Notes under the pieces: generated by a model
Told to the model about the DNA's origin: nothing
The model's database searches: none
The model's input: the letters and a program-made list of their open reading frames with translations, nothing else
Assembly: GCF_018873765.1 (NCBI RefSeq)
Contig: NC_057916.1
Location: forward strand, 12,170,001 to 12,234,000
Length of the DNA: 64,000 nucleotides
Origin: Telopea speciosissima
Lineage: Eukaryota; Streptophyta; Magnoliopsida; Proteales; Proteaceae
Direction of reading: 5' to 3'
Shown: one piece after another, positions 9,852 through 22,816 of the stretch
Layout of the letters: every line of letters starts with the position of its first letter
Position numbering within the stretch: position 1 is the stretch's first letter
Position numbers and translations under genes: made by a program

Positions 9852-12800
9852 AGAGCTAAAAGACGTATCAGATTTGAAGTGTCTGCTATCACAAGTTAGT
9901 AATATTGCGGATTTTTTTTGTTGCTTATTGCAAAACAAACTGCGAGATTGAGACTCTCAAAAGCTTAAACTATTACGTAGAGATAATCCAATGATATATG
10001 AAGACACATCCAAGGTCCCAAATAACCTATATGGAACTATACATTAATGACTCCCAACATCTTTGTGTGTGTGTGTGTGTGTGTGTTTGATTCTGTAATT
10101 TCTAAGACACAAGGAAGTTTCCGTGCATTAACAAAGTAAGAAAGCTTCTGCTCCTATAAACAAAGCTCTCCACTGTCCACTAGCGTGTAAAGCAAACAGC
10201 CCCTCACCACATGCAATATAAACTAGAAAAATTGTGCAAGCAAAGACAATCCCTGTCTCCTTCAGCTCTTTTAAAAGTGTATGTTTGGCTTTACAAGTCC
10301 TCTACGAATTAACAATGCCACAGGCCCCCAACTACTAGACTCTTCCCTTCTAAAGCATTATAAATTATTTGGTCACTTATGTTACTGAATATATAACAAG
10401 TTTAAGCATATAATAATCAACATAATTGAGCTCTTAATTAGAAACAGAATCTAACTTTATCAGCTAAATGCTATTTAGGCAACCCTAGGGGTCAATGGCA
10501 CTCTTGATTCTTGTTGGTCCTTGCATGAGTACCACACTAAGTGTTTGCCCTTTAAACTGTGTGCGGGACCGTTGGTCATGAGCTCGTGTGACAACGAGAA
10601 AAGCAACTTTGCAACAATAAATAGTCAAAAACTCGTATCAATAACCCTAAGATCAAGATGAGCATGGTTGCATATACATTCCATTTGAACAGAATTTAAA
10701 GCCCTAATACATGCTTATGGCAATATTTGATCAGAGAAGCATAGCTGAGATGAAGATGTTGAAGTGGATGAATAAATAACAAAATGGAGAACCAGAAAGA
10801 AAGAATCCAAGGAAAGCCTAGTAGTTCTAGACCTATTGGTGAAAAAATTAATAAGAGACAATCAAGAGGATTAGGTAACGTGCAATGAGGACCACTGGCA
10901 ACATAAACGAGAGTAATGAAGTAGTGAAATTAAAGGCTCTGAAAAGAGGAACGATGGACAAAGAATGTATTTCTAGATAGTGGGAAATAATTGTACACCT
11001 TTATTGGTTCTTGATCAAATGAAAGGTGTTAGTATTAAATTGAGGCACCAAACTGTGACTCCCAGCATTCTTGTCACTATTAAATTATGTTACTGATTCA
11101 CTATTCAATAAAATAAACTGGAGCTTGGTGTTTTGTTTAGGAAATTTTAATCTTCACAAACTCAACAAGGCTCTATCCCAACAATTGGGGTTGGCTACAA
11201 AATCCTGATCAACCTTTCCCATCCATGCTCTCATGTCTGGCCTTATTTATTAGGCCTGGCAATGCCTTCAAAATGGACCACATCACTACTTATTGTTCCA
11301 GTCATAGCTGGTTTGTATCTCATGTAAATATGTTCTAAAAGGTACACGGTGGAGTTATGGGTAGAGTATCACAAGAAAAATTGGAAACATAAAATGACTT
11401 CAGCTTCACAGCTTAGCTTAAAGAGAACCAAAACTTGCTCTCTTTAAAGGGGTTATTAGATTCATGTACCTGATGTCACAGATCTTAGACTGGATAAAAG
11501 ATGCTGTTGCACAGGGTAGGTGGCTGATGGAGCAGAAGTCCAAGAAATTCATTGGCATGACCATACAGTAGGCTGTCTCAGACACACACCCCCAAGGGGA
11601 CCTATTTGGTATAGCATGATCCATCTGCTCAATAAGCCATTGCCCTTTTTTACTCCATACTAGCCTCATGTCTGAAATTTCAATGATACCATGTGAGAAT
11701 TTAAGCAGTCATGCACAAGGATAATATGTGGTTCAAGACTTGTGACCCTTGTTGAACATTAGACTAGAAGTCTATAACACTTTCCACAAATACATCAGGA
11801 TCTCCACCATTTCATGCCCTGCTTGCCTAAGATCTGTCAGCTGGATAGCCAACACAGATTGATCACCAACAAACTGGGTGGTTGTGATTCATAAAATCTA
11901 CTTTTGTCATTTAATCAAGGTGGTCATCTGAGCTGCTCTAACTCTGTCTACTCTGCTCTGTTCCGCTCTGCTCCAGTGGCAAGGCTCTGCTGGTTGGCTA
12001 ACAAGTTTCAACTTTATTAGCATGATTTTATAGTGTAGAAATAACACATTTGTAGAAAGTATGCAGTAAGCACAGTGGGGGTATTAATCCTTCTATTTGA
12101 TATCAAATTACTTCGCCATAGTCAAGTTAAGAAACCCTAGGCCAAGAATAAGAAATGATGAACAGCAGGGACCCTGAAGCAAGTTTAAACCAAGCAAATG
12201 TCAATATGATATTTACACCTCTCCATGGTACTCAAAGGATACAACCCAAATTATGAGATAAGGATGGGTTGATTAATCCCGAATCCTGGTTTGACAAAAT
12301 GCCCAGAATTAAAGATTCTGCATGCTCTATAAGGTAAGTTGTTCACTGTAAGCATCCATTGTCATAATAACATGTGAAAGTGCTCCGTATCGAGGAGGAG
12401 CGACACAAGGAAAAATCCTCGCAACTTGCTCTCATGTTAGGAACTCCTAGTTCTAAGTGAGGCTAACATCAGACTTTCCTACTAAAGGTAGGGACTATTT
12501 GCCGCCTCAGTATTATTTCCATCTCTTCCCCCCCCCCCCCCAAAGAGATTATGTTTTACTATATAAGTAAATATAGAAGGAATTATGACAATCTGAATCT
12601 AAGATTTGTACCCTTGAATAACTGCCCATATGTTGTTAGGTATGCCTAGGGCTAAAGGCCTGAGTGCCACTACAATTCGGAATGGATGGTGCTTTCATTG
12701 CTCTCAAAATGGGTGGTGCTTTCATGCCAATAAATTTCTCGGAGATCCAACCCCATAGAACAACGTTCAAAAAGAACTCAAAAGGAAAGCTTCAAAAATG

Positions 12801-13312
12801 GCCAAATCCTAGATGTAGATGAGGGCAGATTTTGTTAAGTTGCAAAGAAAATGTGTACAGGTTAAAATCATAAGACTAACAGCCAGCCTATTCATGAAAA
12901 GAAAATTCACATCAGCCTTCTCTAAATCAATTCAGAACTTCCTTACTGATAATTACAGAGGTAACCTAGTCCAAGTTCTAGTTCCCAAATATGTAAAATA
13001 GCTTCTACGAAGTCTGCCTATTCAAACTCCCAATAGGGAAACTTAACGTCATGATGAGGAGATTATGTCCCAATCATGCAAACAGGTGTGATTAAATTAC
13101 ATCCGTAACATTGATCCAGACCATCAGAATATAAACGGTATGAGGTATCCCTTAACCCATCCAATCATTTTCTCTGTTAGGGCATTGGGTATTAGACATA
13201 GGGCTGACCATAACTCTTCAAAACCATTCTAACAGTAAATATGAAACATCATCAGCTATTTCTCTTTACTTGTATTAATCAACTAGAATGATCTATGCTA
13301 TAAAAAGAATCC
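9852..13312. other. Intergenic between CMF and RPP30 3' ends
   Basis: No gene recognised in about 3.4 kb between two convergent genes. Contents seen: a (GT)n microsatellite at about 10064-10087; a fragment near 11160-11205 (caacaaggctctatcccaac then ggggttggctaca) that resembles a word common in many plant genomes and probably belongs to a dispersed repeat; a C run at 12530-12541. The longest minus-strand frame (11418-11669) shows no known motif and no splice partners, so I do not call it. Confidence 0.45.
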
Positions 13313-16300
13313 TTACACCATTTTCATCTTTTTTCTCAGTTTCCCATATTTCTTCTTAAAAAGTACAGGCTTCAACATGCTCTTGAGAGGAAATGGGAAA
13401 GCTTGATGATATACCCTTTGGAATCTACTTTTACCTGCAGATAACAGAACTAAGAATACTAAGCATACCACTTCAAGGATAGGAAACTTTTAAAAACGAA
13501 ATAAGCAAGTCAAACACGCGAACCCCTTCAGTTAAATGAAGAGGAGAACTGATGGGGAGAGAGAGAGAGAGTAATTCATGGAAGTAAATACAGTAAACTT
13601 GAAACCTATAAAATATGTTTTCAACCAAGAAAATTTTCTTCCAATCAACAAGGATTGGAAGAAAATTCCCAAATTAATCTCTTACCTCTTCTTAACTTGT
13701 CCAATGTTGGGAGGATGGTGTCAACAGAACGTTCTTCCTTTTGCTCTTCCATTTCAGCTAAAAATTCCTCTGGTGGCTGATCATCTGAAACCTGGACTAA
13801 ATCTCCTTGCATTACACCACAAGGTGCCACAAGTTGCATTGCATCTCCAATTAGAGGTATTGCATTCCTAGATTCCTCACAGGGTTCCTCATCTGCATAA
13901 TCTCTGGGCAAAGGGGCATCACATGCAACCGAAACAAATTCTGCCTGCTCCCGCATGTCTCTATTGGCTAAGACTTCATTTATTGCAACATCTGGTGCAC
14001 CCAAAACTACATAAGCCGGCCTGTCAGAATCTTCACCAAAAAGATAATTTTGCTTAGCAGTGGAATCTTCAATCTCATCAACAAGTGACATGAGATCAAC
14101 TTCAGTAGTAGCAATACAATCTTTTGATGGTAAAACTTTAGACACTGAATCAAATGTAGTTGAAGGTTCAATGTCCTCAACAGTAGCAGCAAGCAACACT
14201 GTTTTATGTGGTAACCCAGGAACTGTCTCCTGGTTAGTGATGAATTCTTGAGATGATGAATCAAGGGATGTTGCTCCAACTGCTACTGGAACTACATCTA
14301 ACCCTCCCAAACCCTTGGCCACTTCACTCAAACCTTCTATGGACTCCATTTCCAGGTCAACAGGGAGAGCTGCCAATTTTTCATTTGGTGAGGAATCTAA
14401 ATGATCTTCCGAACCAAAGGTTTGATGTTTTGATGGCATGATAGTTTGTGTTGCATCTGGAACTTCACAAGGGCCACTTGAATGCTTGGAGATCTCATTA
14501 GCAACATCTGATCCCCCAAATTCCTTGGAGGTGGATGACAGCTCTGCAGTATTATCTGTTGGTGTCTGCAACTCTGTACCGCTGCCAGACACCAAATCTT
14601 TTAACTGCATATCGTTTGGCAGCATGCCCTTAGCTATTGAACTAAAATCAATGGCTTTCGAAGTTTTGGGTGCTCTAGTAGATGCAGAGAAAAACTTTGT
14701 AATATCATCCAACATTAGATCACCCTCACCACTAGAGATGTCATCCCAGTTGTGCCAGTCTACAAACCAATGCTCTTTAGAGTTCAATTGCTTGTCGGGT
14801 GATATTCTTTCAATTTTTATAGCCTCCTTAAACCATTGTTTTTTCTTCAAGGCATTAGCTACTAGGGCCCTGAAAGAAATTAACAAGAACACAAAGAATC
14901 ATTGAACTACCTGAATTTTACCAGTTGGATACGCAAGGCTGCAAGTTAACTCACCTGCAGTTCTTAGAAATAGCTTCTTTGGCTCGTTCCATTGAGAGCC
15001 CCAGCAACATGGATAAATTTGCAACATCATATGGTCCTCTCAGTTCATTTACAGTAAGAGCAGCACTTGAGACAATAAGATTTTTCCCCCGTGTCCAGTC
15101 CACTAGTAACTGAAAGATCATGTTACATATTGCTGAGACAACTATATTGATAATCAACTCAACTCAAGAAAAGTATTACCGCAACATTAAAGACATCAGG
15201 ACAATATATTATACATTGACCTTCCATCAAAATAAATGGTATGCAAATAGCAACTTTACAAATACATGTGAAATCAAAGTAACTTACAACAAATGCAGAA
15301 AGTATTTCAACTTCATACGCTGTTACAGGGCAACTCATAAACCATAAACAGTATCGCTCAATCCCATGGACAATCTCTGATCTATGATCTGTGTATACAG
15401 ACACGAGTGTCGTGTAGACACAGACACGAAATGTTGGCATAACTACAGCCTGAAATAAACAGGGGTATGGCTATATAAACAGATAATTTATGCTTGACAC
15501 ATTTTAAGAATCCAAAATAGATCATCCAATTTCCTACTCAAAGGTGGAACGAGCTTTAACTTTGGACAGTTTCTTGCATATGTTATGAAAGACCCTTTTC
15601 TGTTCTTGCCTCTTTGTGTTGGACAAATTATAGGGACAATTATTATCACTCCCCTACACAGCCTATATTTACTGATACTCCTGATGCAAATTCATCACCA
15701 AATAGGGCTTGTTTCATTGGGAATAAGTCTAGGGTTGGGTTACATACATGTTGGGCCTTTGATCCCATGGGTTTCTAATGTAATAGGCCACTTTTATGGG
15801 CCTAAAATATGGGTATATAGGTTGCATACGGGATTAGCCCAATACTTAGTTTATTTTTATGTTTTTTAATTGAACCAGTTCAAATTGGTTGCGTCCAATT
15901 GGTTCAATTTAAGTGATCATGTGACTTGGTTAAGTGGTCATGTGATGTAAGTTGGGCTGGATTAGGACTCTATAAGTTCAGCCATGTTTTGAGTCTATTT
16001 CTTTTAGTATTTTAGTTTCCTAGTTAGTTTAAGTTACCTAATAGGTTAAGGATTGGGTTAGGCCTTTCTTTTTTAGTGTAGAAGTATAATTTTGAGTCTT
16101 TTATATAAGGTTGTAAGGGGGCCAAGTATTGAATACGAATTTAATTAATGAAAAAGTTTTTGTTTGCTGCCACAGCTGCTACTCTGCTCTGTTGAGTGAA
16201 CCTTGTGAGTAATATCAAGGCTACCTTGTGGGTAATATCAAGGTGAAGGGATTGGTGGACTCCGATCGACTCCTTGCATCTTGTAGATCGGGAGGTTCTT

Positions 16301-19300
16301 CTTCTTATTCAATCGAGCTTCTTCAAGCTGCTGCTGCTGCCTTTGAAGGAGATCAAACCAATAAGTAATTTTAATTTCCTGCATATATCCTTCCCCTCTT
16401 CATCCTCTAACCTAATCCACACCCCCCTCCATCCATCAACCCTAATTCTCCATTAAACCTGCATTCCTACCTCAACTAGGACTCCCCCATAACTCCAGTT
16501 TTAGCCATCACTTCCGAACCCTACTTCCAGCCTACATCCCCCACATCACTCCCCACACTCGACCTTAACCCTAGCCCTTAGTCTCCACTATAACCCCTCC
16601 ATTCCCCCACTCCCTTAAACCTAAAAAACCTGCAACTCAATTCTGCCCAATTGCAGAATTTTAGAACCCTTCCATACCCTAATATTCTTATGCCATTAAA
16701 GCCTTCTAGACCTGCATATTAAAACCCTATAAACCCCACTACCATTATTCAACCCTAACCCTAATTTCTGCCCTAATTAGCCTAATCTATCCCAATCAGC
16801 CAGCCTTGTTTGGTGATCCTATTACCCTGGTTCCTAGTGGGACTACTCCTACCTAAGACTACATTAACTCCCCTACCTTAAACTTTATTTCTGATTCCTC
16901 CAAAAAAGTGAACTTCTACCTCTCCTTTTCCCTCGGTATTTTAATATTCCTAATACCCTTCTGTCCAGGTAAACCCATCCCCTTACCAGCTGCTCCCATC
17001 ACCTTCTCCATCCAGTCCGTCCTGTGCTTTCGAATCAAGTCTGCTCCCTGGGTTGTGTATGACACATCGTACAGTTCTTAGTCGGGGAGCTTCTTTTCAA
17101 ACTTCACTATGTAGTACCCATTCTCGTCCAGGAAAACAGTGCAGCAATTCTGATTCTGGGATTTCCAGAGGAGGTTTTTGGTGGTGAACCCGAACACTAA
17201 GAAATCGCAGGGGTTGGAGGGCAGCTGCGGAGGATCTCCAATGGAAGCATTAAAAATTTCTGGACACAGAAGGCAAATGATCTCCTAACAGATTCACAAT
17301 TCATAGGAAGGGCAGGAGTTTCATCTTTCAATCCCTTCCCTTGCAAGACCCTGTCTTTGTCTGTGAACCTAATGCAGGGTCATCTGGGACTCAGGAAGAA
17401 GAATTCACTCCCCACAGTAACAGATAATTCTGTAGGTATCCCGTCAGGGAAGGGAAGGGAGGTTGCAGGGTCGAGGTTTTCGATCAGCGTGCAGAATCGT
17501 GGATTGAAACCATTTCTGAGAATTCAGGCAGCAGAGGCGGACGACGATGAATGGCGCCCTGAAAAGGAGGAATGGTTCAGAGGCACGAGGTATGCTTCAT
17601 AGTATGTTGATAACATTCATGTCTCCATGACTCTTCCTGAAAATCTTGAGACATCCGATGAGTAATATTTATGGTGGAAATTTGGAAATCCAAAGCTGAT
17701 TTTGGCATGGAAAATATCATTCAACAAATGCTGCATCATCGCAAAGTTTGAGAAGCACCCCAACTTGGAAGCGTAGGACGTGCCTTACACAACCCAGGTG
17801 AGCCACATGAAGGAACTGATTGAAAGTAATCGGAGCATCTGGTAAGGGGGATGGGTTTACTTGGACATAAGGGCATTTTAGAAATATTAAAATATCCGGG
17901 GAAAAGGAGAGGAAAAAGTTTACTTTTTGGAGTGAATCAGAAAGAAAAAAAAATTTAAGGTAGGGGAGTATTAGTAATTATAGGCTAAGTGTAGAGGAGT
18001 CATAGTAATTGCCCCCAAATTATAATATATACTGGTCGGGGGGGAAGCTGATAGTAAGTCAAAGAAAAGGTAACATACACCAGCATACATATATTTAGCC
18101 ATATTATAAGACATTTAATAAAGCAAGCCAAAGAGAAGAAAAACATGAACAGCAGGACAGAGAGGAAATATCAAAGAAGGACTACATCAATGTGTTCCAT
18201 TCAAAAATAAAATAAAATTGTGTTGACCAGAATATGTGGAAGGGGGAAAGCCTTGTCTGACATGTGTTTAGTTGTGTCCACACCAGATTCCAGCAGGATA
18301 AGTGTGGAAAAGTGAGAAGTCTCTATGGAGATTCAAGAAATCATAGCTTATGTTTATTATGCCCACCGAAAAAAAAAAATATTGAAATAACAGTGTGAAA
18401 ACATGATTAATAATGCTTCGGAACTTATGAAGAAAATCTTCCACTTGATACAGTGAATTAGAAATGTGCAGATTTTCCCCTTTTTTTTGTGGGGGAAGAT
18501 GGGGGTAGAAGAGGGACTAATATAGATAGGTTCTACTCCAAGCAGTACCATCACAAGAAGGGAGAAAACAGGCCTCTACCTTAGCCTACGGTTCCTTGAA
18601 TGAACCTATTCTGGTTCAATTGAACCAGGTTCAGCCAGACCAATCATGTCTGAGTGTTTACTAGTTCTTTCTTAAACCATTCCTAATTAATTCAGTCCAA
18701 GTCCTACTCAAAGGAGGGACTAATATAGATAGGTTCTACTCCAAGCAGTACCATCACAAGAAGGGAGAAAACAGGCCTCTACCTCAGCCTACGGTTCCTT
18801 GAATGAACCTATTCTGGTTCAACTGAACCAGGTTCAGACCAGACCAATCATGTCTGAGTGTTTTCTAGTTCTTTCTTAAACCATTCCTAATTAATTCAGT
18901 CCAAGTCCTAGTTAAAGGAGAGACAAAAGTAATTGATGCATGTGTGCAGAATTTGATAAACATTATCTAGTTAGTTACAACTATTCATTTGATTTGTCAT
19001 TTTAGTAATGAGAAAACAATAGACTTTACAAAAAGCCTTAAAAAAAGATTTGAGTTCAAATCTTGCTTAAAGGAGCTCACGTTTACTCATACGTAATTCA
19101 TTTGGGAAGGGAGGAAAGACTAGGAAGTTGAAAAGAGACTAGAAAAAAATCATAACCTTTTTTTTTCATGAAAATAGCATTTATACAGTTGTTCACTCTG
19201 AATAGTTGTCATAGCATCTTGTTCAAGACTTCATGCACCAAGGGTGTCATCTATGTAGTAGTTCAGTTATGAGATTATATTTTTTATATCTCAAACAAAA

Positions 19301-21925
19301 TCTGAAAGAATGTCAAGGTTTGTGGCAACTGGCAAGGTCTCATGGTTATTTGTAAATTCCAAGCTCTACTTGATGGGTCTTTAGCTCAAATCGGTAGAGC
19401 ACTTAGAACATGAGTATGTTCCAGGGATGGTGGTTCGAATCCATCCAAGGCCCTTTTATTCAATTGTTCATAGCATAGTTAGTTATGGCAATAATCCACA
19501 CAATTTCAAGTGGTGCTTTTCCATTATCTTTTTCTCTCACTCACATCAATTTTTTTCTTTGGGATATAAGGATCACAAGAATATGTCAAGTGGTGCTTTT
19601 CTCTATCTGTCTATCCATGTAGTTTTGTTGTGCAATAATTGGTGCTCTTCAATCTCTTGACAAAGCTTGTTTTGCTGTGCAAGAAGTTAGATATCATTCT
19701 TCAAGAACGGTGTATGCCAAGGTGTTGCTTTCAAGGATCTATGAGCTCAGGTTCTCTTGACATCTCTATTGTATGGTTGAACATGATAACACTATATAAA
19801 CCTATCTTTAAATGAGTTGTAGAGCACAATTCGTGACATGAATGAGTTCTATAATCTGTTTCCTGATAGGCTTGGAATATATGGTCAAAACCCTAAACCT
19901 AACCACATTAATCACCATAAAACCTTGCTGCCGAACCTGTTACAGCCCCTGGTTGGAGTTTTCTTAACGTAATCTTCACTGGAAGACTCATACCTAACCC
20001 CTAACCTAAACCCTAACCCCTAACCTCAGACACCATTAAACCCCAACCCTAATTGACCTATTTCATCTATTTTAACCCTAGCTGATCCACCTTTGGATGT
20101 ATATCCTGGTTTTGGCTTCTAGTTGGATTACATCCAATCTAGAACTACATAAAGTGAGTGAATTCCTCCCTGTAGTTTCATGTTAATTGGATGATGGCGT
20201 TACATGTGGTATAACTTATAAGAGCAGGGCTACTTTCGCTTTGGTCACTGTGATTTTTCTAGTGTTCTGTCCCTTGTCGGAGAAGACAATGATTAAAACT
20301 CTTAATAACTGATGTTCATGCTGTGATTTTTAATAGCCTTTGTTTATTAAAAAAAAATTCTGTTATTTCATGATCTGTGAATCATGTTGAGTATTGTTTG
20401 ATTGAAATGTAAGCATCATCCATTAACATGACACTATAGGGAGGAATCCACTTACCTCCAGAAGGTCCCAAAAACATGGATGACGTACTACCATGATTCT
20501 GATCAATACTGCTTACAGATTTCCAGCAGAGCCTTCTTCTTTGCCGGTGAAGTGCTCCTCAAGATCGAAATAATGGCCACAGAGAGAATTGTCTTCTAAC
20601 TCTTCATCCCTCACTCAAATTACAGTACAAGATGACATTCACGATTTAGAACCTCCTCTTGTTTATCCCTTGGTAACTACCTACCATCAAGGTAGTTACC
20701 CACTTAGATATGCAACCTCTTATGCTGATGTGGCAATTGGGCCACATCAACCAGCAGGAACATTATTTCCAAGTTGAAAGAGCAATAAAGATATGAGAAA
20801 ACAATCTAGAGTGGTGAGGAACGAGAAAAAGGGGGGGGGGGGAAGTATTGTAACACAAATTCCTTGCAAGAACTAAGGAATAATGGCTAAAAGTACAATA
20901 CAATGTCAGAATAGTTGAGAACATGTCAAGCTAAGACATAAAAGAGGATGCCACATCTTCCAATACAAAAACCAGCTCCTTTATATATTCATCACAAGCA
21001 CAACTCACCATATTGGTTAAGAAATTTTTGAGGTACGTTGGATATGAATGTTCTTACCTTGGCATTTGAAATCAATTGTCTCCTCGCTTGAACATCGGAG
21101 ATAAGATGAGAATAAACAATCTCAAAATATATCCCACGCTGCACATGGAAATGCAATCAAGAAAGTAAGGTATTTAAAAAAATCCAAATTAACACTTTTG
21201 TTTTACACTCATTCATTCTTCCAATAAATAAAAAAAATGAAGAAGAGACCTCCATTGCAGCTTTGACGAGGGGAAGCTTCAAACGAAATGGTAGCCTCTG
21301 GGAGAAATCTATGGCAATAATATCCACCTATAAGGATCAAACATATGCTTAACCCAATCAAGTACACTGTAAAATTAGCACAAATTATTCTAACAAACAT
21401 GAATTCATTAAATAAGACCAATCGAACTCAGAATTAGACAGGTAAGAGTCGGAATAGATGTTCGATGGACTTTATAGCACAAACCTCAGAAACATTACAG
21501 GCGCGTTCGAAGGCAAGCTGATTCAAGGGGCGAACGGCGACCAAATCATAGGACTTAAGCACTGGATTGCCAGAATTCAAAGCGTCGGCCTGGCGAGGGG
21601 TGTCGACGACAACGGTCAAGCGGGTGTACTGACGAAAGGGAGAATTCAAGGGAACCCCCAAAATCTCTCTGTGGAACTTAACGGAAGTGGATAGAGTGGG
21701 AGCTGCTTTGAGGAGCGAAGAGAGAGGGAAAAGAGAGATGGTGCAGCGATCGGAGTCGGACATGATGCCCGTCATCGAACGATTGTAAGCGACACCGGTG
21801 TAGCCCATCTCCATCGCTTTCACTACAAACTTCAATCTCGCACTCTTCTTACCGCTCTTATCGGAGATTGATTTCTCTGATCCCCCTCCTTCCAGGTACG
21901 GCACATTCAAATCGAAGAAACTCAT
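13313..21925 (-). CDS. RPP30: Ribonuclease P/MRP protein subunit RPP30
   Basis: Six exons on the minus strand: 21925-21485, 21327-21250, 21138-21058, 15109-14955, 14869-13686 and 13434-13313. All are GT-AG with compatible phases, giving 686 residues. The product is the p30 subunit of RNase P and RNase MRP, which trim pre-tRNA 5' ends and process pre-rRNA in the nucleolus. The N-terminal ~260 residues are the conserved TIM-barrel part: MSFFDLNVPY at the start, VDIIAIDFSQRLPFRLK in exon 2, RGIYFEIVYSHLI in exon 3, and NELRGPYDVANLS plus LLGLSMERAKEAISKNCR in exon 4. Exon 5 adds a long acidic Ser/Thr-rich extension (about 390 residues) typical of the plant protein (GAF1 in Arabidopsis, shorter from memory). 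The C-terminus is basic (FKKKYGKLRKKMKMV). Intron 3 is 5.9 kb and full of transposons. A GA microsatellite (about 21940-21968) lies just upstream of the ATG. Confidence 0.93.
15633..18016. mobile_element. Long-TIR DNA transposon in RPP30 intron 3
   Basis: The left end is GGGACAATTATTATCACTCC and the right end is the inverse of GGGGGCAATTACTATGACTCC. The flanks carry AAATTATA on both sides (15625-15632 and 18017-18024). A longer inverted match joins about 16860-17170 to about 17990-17700, e.g. 'aaacccatcccc.ttaccag' against its complement. The left side is disturbed by LTR-type material (15690-16850) and a partial repeat of the TIR. The 8-bp duplication suggests hAT, while the long TIRs resemble MULEs; class undecided. 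No transposase is visible. A plus-strand open stretch (17239-17602) looks protein-like but is not a recognised gene. Confidence 0.6.
15690..16850 (+). mobile_element. LTR-type retroelement fossil (LTR plus leader)
   Basis: The first ~670 bp look like an LTR: GC-poor with motifs such as 'gggaataagtctagggttggg', a TATATAAGG promoter-like site near 16100, and 'ttgaatacgaatttaatt' before a likely polyadenylation zone. The next ~480 bp are a C-rich leader with many ccctaa words. No coding domain, second LTR or target duplication was found, so this is a truncated fossil. The boundaries are approximate and the family is undetermined. Confidence 0.4.
18511..18916. repeat. 203-bp tandem duplication
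   Basis: Units 18511-18713 and 18714-18916 both begin 'gagggactaatatagatagg' and differ at only a few positions, so the duplication is recent. Each unit contains an inner near-palindrome (tggttcaattgaaccaggtt). It lies in RPP30 intron 3 and is non-coding. Confidence 0.85.
18917..21057. other. Rest of RPP30 intron 3
   Basis: No exon or complete element recognised apart from the tRNA-like sequence at 19375-19453. A ccctaa-rich stretch (about 19880-20070) resembles the leader of the retroelement fossil at 16380-16850. A near-palindrome 'ttggtaactacctaccatca' followed by its complement lies near 20670-20700, and a G run at 20830-20842. Confidence 0.4.
19375..19453 (+). tRNA. tRNA-like sequence, degenerate (pseudo-tRNA or SINE head)
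   Basis: GGGTCTT at the start can pair with AAGGCCC at the end (one G-U). A D-arm GCTC/GAGC and an A-box-like TAGCTCAAATCGGTAGAGC are present. The T-arm loop TTCGAAT sits in a GGTGG/CCATC stem with one extra base before the acceptor. The anticodon region is too long and folds into a GAACAT/ATGTTC hairpin with a 4-base loop, so this cannot be a working tRNA. A sequence of similar design lies at 26205-26276. Confidence 0.4.
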
Positions 21926-21937
21926 TTCTTCCTCGTT

Positions 21938-21974
<37 letters not shown>

Positions 21975-22313
21975 GAGAAACAGGAGAGACCGAGGTAAGG
22001 CGGGGACTGGAGAGAATGAGTTTTGCCGCCGTAGCCTCTTTTGCAGGTCCGCTCATCTTCCTCGGTTCCTTTAACGGAAAAGATGGATTAACGGTTTGGA
22101 TTTGCTGCGACAGCCCTCTATACGTGTCAGTTATAATCAGGCCCTTCAATTTAAGGCCCGTAACAGTTAGGTTAAGTTTGGCATGCATTACTGAAATGCA
22201 TTTGTAGTCGAAAATGCATTTTGAAATGTTAAAAGTACTGTTTGGTATAGAAAAACTGGGGGAAAGATGAAAAATAGAAAACCTGATAAAACTGGATTTT
22301 CGTCTTCTCAATC

Positions 22314-22444
22314 GCGGTGCATTGCCTAGTGCACCACACTTAAGAATCCAATCGTAAAAACATGGGCAGTGGCATCTTTTTATCCTCTCAAGTGTTGGGT
22401 GGACGGTTGGATTCTTAAGTATGGTGCACCCGGCAGTGCACTGC
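22314..22444. repeat. Foldback MITE upstream of RPP30
   Basis: Left arm 'cacacttaagaatccaa' pairs with right arm 'ttggattcttaagtatg', and 'cggtgcattgcctagtgcac' pairs with 'gtgcacccggcagtgcactg'. Arms are about 40 bp. It sits about 400 bp upstream of the RPP30 start codon, so it may lie in that gene's promoter region. A partial Tourist-like end (ggttaagtttggcatgcatt, about 22170) lies just before it. Confidence 0.65.
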
Positions 22445-22675
22445 ACTTGAGAGGATAAATTTACAATAAAACTTTATTAGTTTGGGTTCGATTTGGCCTG
22501 ATATATACATAAAACCAAAAAAATCGATCGAAATTTGACCGAACCAACAGTTCACACTCTCATAATGTTATCACCTCATAGGGCAAAACAAAGAGGCAAT
22601 GAGTGAAGTGGACAATTCAACTAGGTGAACAATCAATCTCGAGTGAATCATGTAATTCCTGAGTTGGCTCACAAT

Positions 22676-22816
22676 AAGGGTGTACCAGGTGCACTAGGCT
22701 CCCACCACTACAAAGTTTGGGAAGGATCATAATATGGTTTACCTACACTTCGCAGAGAGGCTGTTTCCCAACTCGAACCCGCAGTCACTTGGTCACAATG
22801 GAGCAACCTTACCACC
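22676..22816 (-). mobile_element. Au-type SINE, minus strand, 5' end eroded
   Basis: Read on the minus strand it contains the tRNA-derived B-box-like GGGTTCGAGTTGGGAAACAG and the body and tail of the Au family found intact at 49918-50090 and 56593-56759: GCCTCTCTGCGAAG, then ATTATGATCCTTCCC, then GGGAGCCTAGTGCACCTGG. The SINE's own 5' start is eroded and no target duplication is clear, so this is the oldest of the three copies. Confidence 0.75.

Noticed and set aside
15585-15869. 94-codon hydrophobic frame
   Set aside because: Spans the end of a TIR element and LTR-like sequence; hydrophobicity comes from T-rich DNA.
19980-20020. ccctaa-type repeats resembling plant telomere sequence
   Set aside because: Only a few imperfect units, in a C-rich retroelement-like leader; not an interstitial telomere array.
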